64,000 nt of DNA from Homalodisca vitripennis. Lineage: Eukaryota > Arthropoda > Insecta > Hemiptera > Cicadellidae. How positions within the stretch are numbered: position 1 is the first letter of the stretch; each line of letters starts with the position of its first letter. The position numbers and the translations under genes were made by a program. Positions 61,602 through 64,000 of this stretch are shown piece after piece. The stretch spans positions 146,035,501 through 146,099,500 of the forward strand of contig NC_060212.1 of the NCBI RefSeq assembly GCF_021130785.1, read 5' to 3'. The notes beneath the pieces are model-generated. The model did no database searches, was not told the DNA's origin, and saw only the letters and a list, made by a program, of their open reading frames with translations.

Positions 61602-63059
61602 CACAAACAAGCATTTGAACTTGTATCAGATTATTTTAACCTGTATATTTGGAAAAAATCAAATAACGATGTGAAATGGAATGAAATGAGATGCACTCTA
61701 TTGGGTTGTATTGACTAAGGCTTAGGTTGCAAATTGAAACTGGAGCCAGGTATGAAAGAGTTCAATTTAGTGTCTAACAAGCATCAATACTCCAACATCT
61801 TGTGATGAATAACTGCAGACTTTATTGTTCAACTTCACAGACCTTCCATATTTTTAAACCACCTCAAACAATATTGTCAGCCATACGGAGACAAATTCCA
61901 CTTTGTAAAGATTTAACACAAAAATATTTTTGAAGATGGGATTTACTTTGTAGACTAAGTATTACAATTATTAACCAAGTAGTGCCTCTTTACAGAAAAA
62001 TATTGATTTAATCCACTTATGTTATAAATAAAGATTAAGTATAGTATAGTCATTTTCTGCATAATATTTTAGGTTAACTGGTGTGTATTATAATGGCACT
62101 AAAATTAAGTGAAAATGTGGAAATACATTTAAAAATAGGTCCACACAAGAGCAATGTATATTTCTTTAATAAAAGATAAGTTGTTATGCTTCTCATAGAA
62201 ATTTTAAGTAGAATAAAAATAAAAATTTCACAAGAACTACACAGATAAAATTGATCTATTATTCAAATTCAAACATTTACATAATGTGTATAGAACTTTG
62301 CTGGAAGTTGTTTCACATATTTTGTTTTTATAATGCCCTATGTGTTGCGTTTTATATGGGTTATATGAAGGGACTAAGTAGTCCCTTGATATAAGTACAA
62401 GTATGTGTCCTTTTGTAAGTACATTGAGGATAATTAAGAAACAGAAGAAAAATTACTAATTAAAGATAAACTTGTACCAAATTTACATTATATTTGATAT
62501 GTAACAATATAGTACAACAATTTCAAGTACCAATTTCATTATAATTTAAATGAAACCTAAATGAATAGAATGAATCAGTTATCTGTTATCCAACATTTTT
62601 AAATGTTAAGATCCATTAAATGACATTTGAAAGGTCTTGGTAAAAGAAGAAAAACAATGGAAACTAGAGCTTTCTATCCAAACCGAGTACAAAATGTCAT
62701 TTACAAATTTTGAGCCGCCTCTCCAAAATTCCATTTTAGGAAAATGGGCGAAGTTGTAACAGTGACTAAAAATTTCACTTATACTTTCTAGAAAGGTGTC
62801 CCGAGTTCCATCCCTCCATCTTTATCCATCAAAAACTAAACAGAGTATATCCATACTTTTAACTCACACTATATAAGCCAACCAGAAAGTGAAAGTGAGT
62901 CCTCCTGGGGAACATGAACAGTTAGTGGAGTTTCCCTGAATGAGCCAAAGGCTTGCAATGGCTAGGTGTCCTGAAGTGGTTTTAATTTACAGTTAATATC
63001 AGATAATAGCATAACATCACATAGTGATTGTGATTATGAAGTTTCAGTATCCAGCCTGA

Positions 63060-63330
63060 GGTCAGGTATGGATAAGAAACCATTATTTTTAACTTAGCAC
63101 TGGTATGCGGCATTTTCCAATCTCCTCCAAACTAGTTGTGCATCCTTGTGTGCAAAAAGAGCTACCAAGACAGCTTGAAATAGACAGAAGGCATTGTGGG
63201 CCAAATCTGGACTGTAAGGTGAGTGCGAATTTCTTCGCAGCCTCCCACATTGTTCCACCGTGAGGTGTGAACTGCGACTGTGTGGCAGTGCCGGGCAGGT
63301 GTCAAGCCGCTCACAGTGTCACAGTGCCAG
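63060..63330 (-). mobile_element. decayed mariner-like transposase fragment
   Basis: The minus strand reads ALPHSRSSHLTVEQCGRLRR then NSHSPYSPDLAHNAFCLFQA and VLVALFAHKDAQ. YSPDLA followed by a hydrophobic LFxxL is the third-aspartate block of Tc1/mariner transposases, with the final Asp replaced here by Asn. Only about 80 residues remain. GC content is above the intron, which explains the open frame on the plus strand at 63260. Confidence 0.5.
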
Positions 63331-64000
63331 AAGGTCAGGGTCGGATGGAAATAGTCACTGTTGGCTTAGTTACAACTCCAGTGCATTAGTTCACTTGCAC
63401 TCTGACAATTTTTGTTGGTCCTTTTGCCCCCTGTTTGTTCAAAATTTATTTTGCTCAATCAATTGTTATGCATCCACCACTATGAAATGATGTTATATGC
63501 TCATCACCCTTCAGTGGCTTTAATCATAAATAAATATGTTCAAGTTGATAAGATTTGTTTCATTCACTTAAACATACAAATGTTTACAAAACTGCTAAAA
63601 ACTCAAAATATTTTTGGATAAAATTTAAATACAAAATAAGAGTTGATGTTAATAAAAGTTCTTTATTTAGTATGAAATTTTGTATCAAAATTAATATGTT
63701 TTTATTAGAACATAAACAGGCTACTTTTTTAATTAGCATTTAATTACTTTGAAAAACGAATGTACTTGTGCCATTCTATTTCGAATGTACTTGTGCCATT
63801 CTATTCGTGCACCTTCACTTTGCTATTTCATTCTCATCTCAGGAGCTGGCTCAAACATACTATTGCATGAAATATTTTCAAAGTCAAAAGACTCAATTAG
63901 GTGACTCGTGGAAGAATTTGTTTTGTGTGACACTGTTTGTTAGTTTTTGTAAAGAACCAAAGAAACTGCTTTTCACACATTCAATTTTTATTTGACATAA

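Larger units (their letters stand above)
52350..64000 (+). other. RhoGEF2 intron 13 (to window edge)
   Basis: Contains an AT run (52625-52670), LINE remnants (53600, 55884, 58560, 59579), a perfect palindrome (54245), two TTAA elements (54599, 56379), an unrecognised minus-strand frame (59032), and a mariner-like remnant (63060). 58000-58330 is GC-richer with no recognisable protein. 60490-63050 shows nothing supportable except an AT run at 61570. Confidence 0.65.

Noticed and set aside
63240..63320. Small RhoGEF2 exons between AG and GT sites near 63241-63340
   Set aside because: The phase-1 frame hits a stop, and the minus strand shows a mariner YSPDLA block, which explains the composition better.

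Overview
This window is AT-rich, intron-dense animal DNA and looks like an insect. The exons are short, GC-richer and bounded by GT/AG sites. The introns run to 15 kb and are full of DNA transposons of arthropod type: mariner, piggyBac/TTAA elements, hAT, a Helitron-like end, an IS630-like element and Penelope-like pieces. A hemipteran would fit, but species cannot be fixed from the sequence.

The main content is one plus-strand gene that fills almost the whole window: the 5' part of the insect orthologue of Drosophila RhoGEF2 (vertebrate ARHGEF11/ARHGEF12 family, a G-alpha12/13-activated Rho exchange factor). I assembled 13 coding exons (2762 to 52349), all phase-compatible, giving about 531 residues: a short N-terminus, a proline-rich linker, an RGS-like domain and a perfect atypical C1 zinc-finger domain. 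The catalytic DH-PH half lies past the right edge. No PDZ exon, which this family normally has near its N-terminus, was found. An internal first exon (49012-49096) could start a short form lacking RGS-like and C1 domains, and a possible alternative terminal exon with stop and poly(A) signals lies at 49737-49807. A divergent minus-strand gene begins at 200 and runs off the left edge, with CRE-type sites upstream.

Layout: 1-200 start of the divergent gene; 201-2761 intergenic, with an inverted pair of tRNA-derived SINEs, a Helitron-like element and a GC-rich promoter region; 2762-36628 exons 1-12; intron 12 (36629-52295) with TTAA elements, LINE remnants, an IS630-like transposon that split a tandem repeat, and the internal promoter; exon 13; then 52350-64000, intron 13, with LINE and Penelope remnants, two TTAA elements, a perfect 80-bp-arm palindrome carrying a hammerhead-like core, and a decayed mariner-like fragment.

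The most notable observations are the phase-matched internal first exon and alternative terminal exon, two hammerhead-ribozyme-like motifs (one inside the palindrome), the empty-site proof of the IS630-like insertion, a mariner nested in a piggyBac element, and the density of TTAA-flanked elements in one gene.
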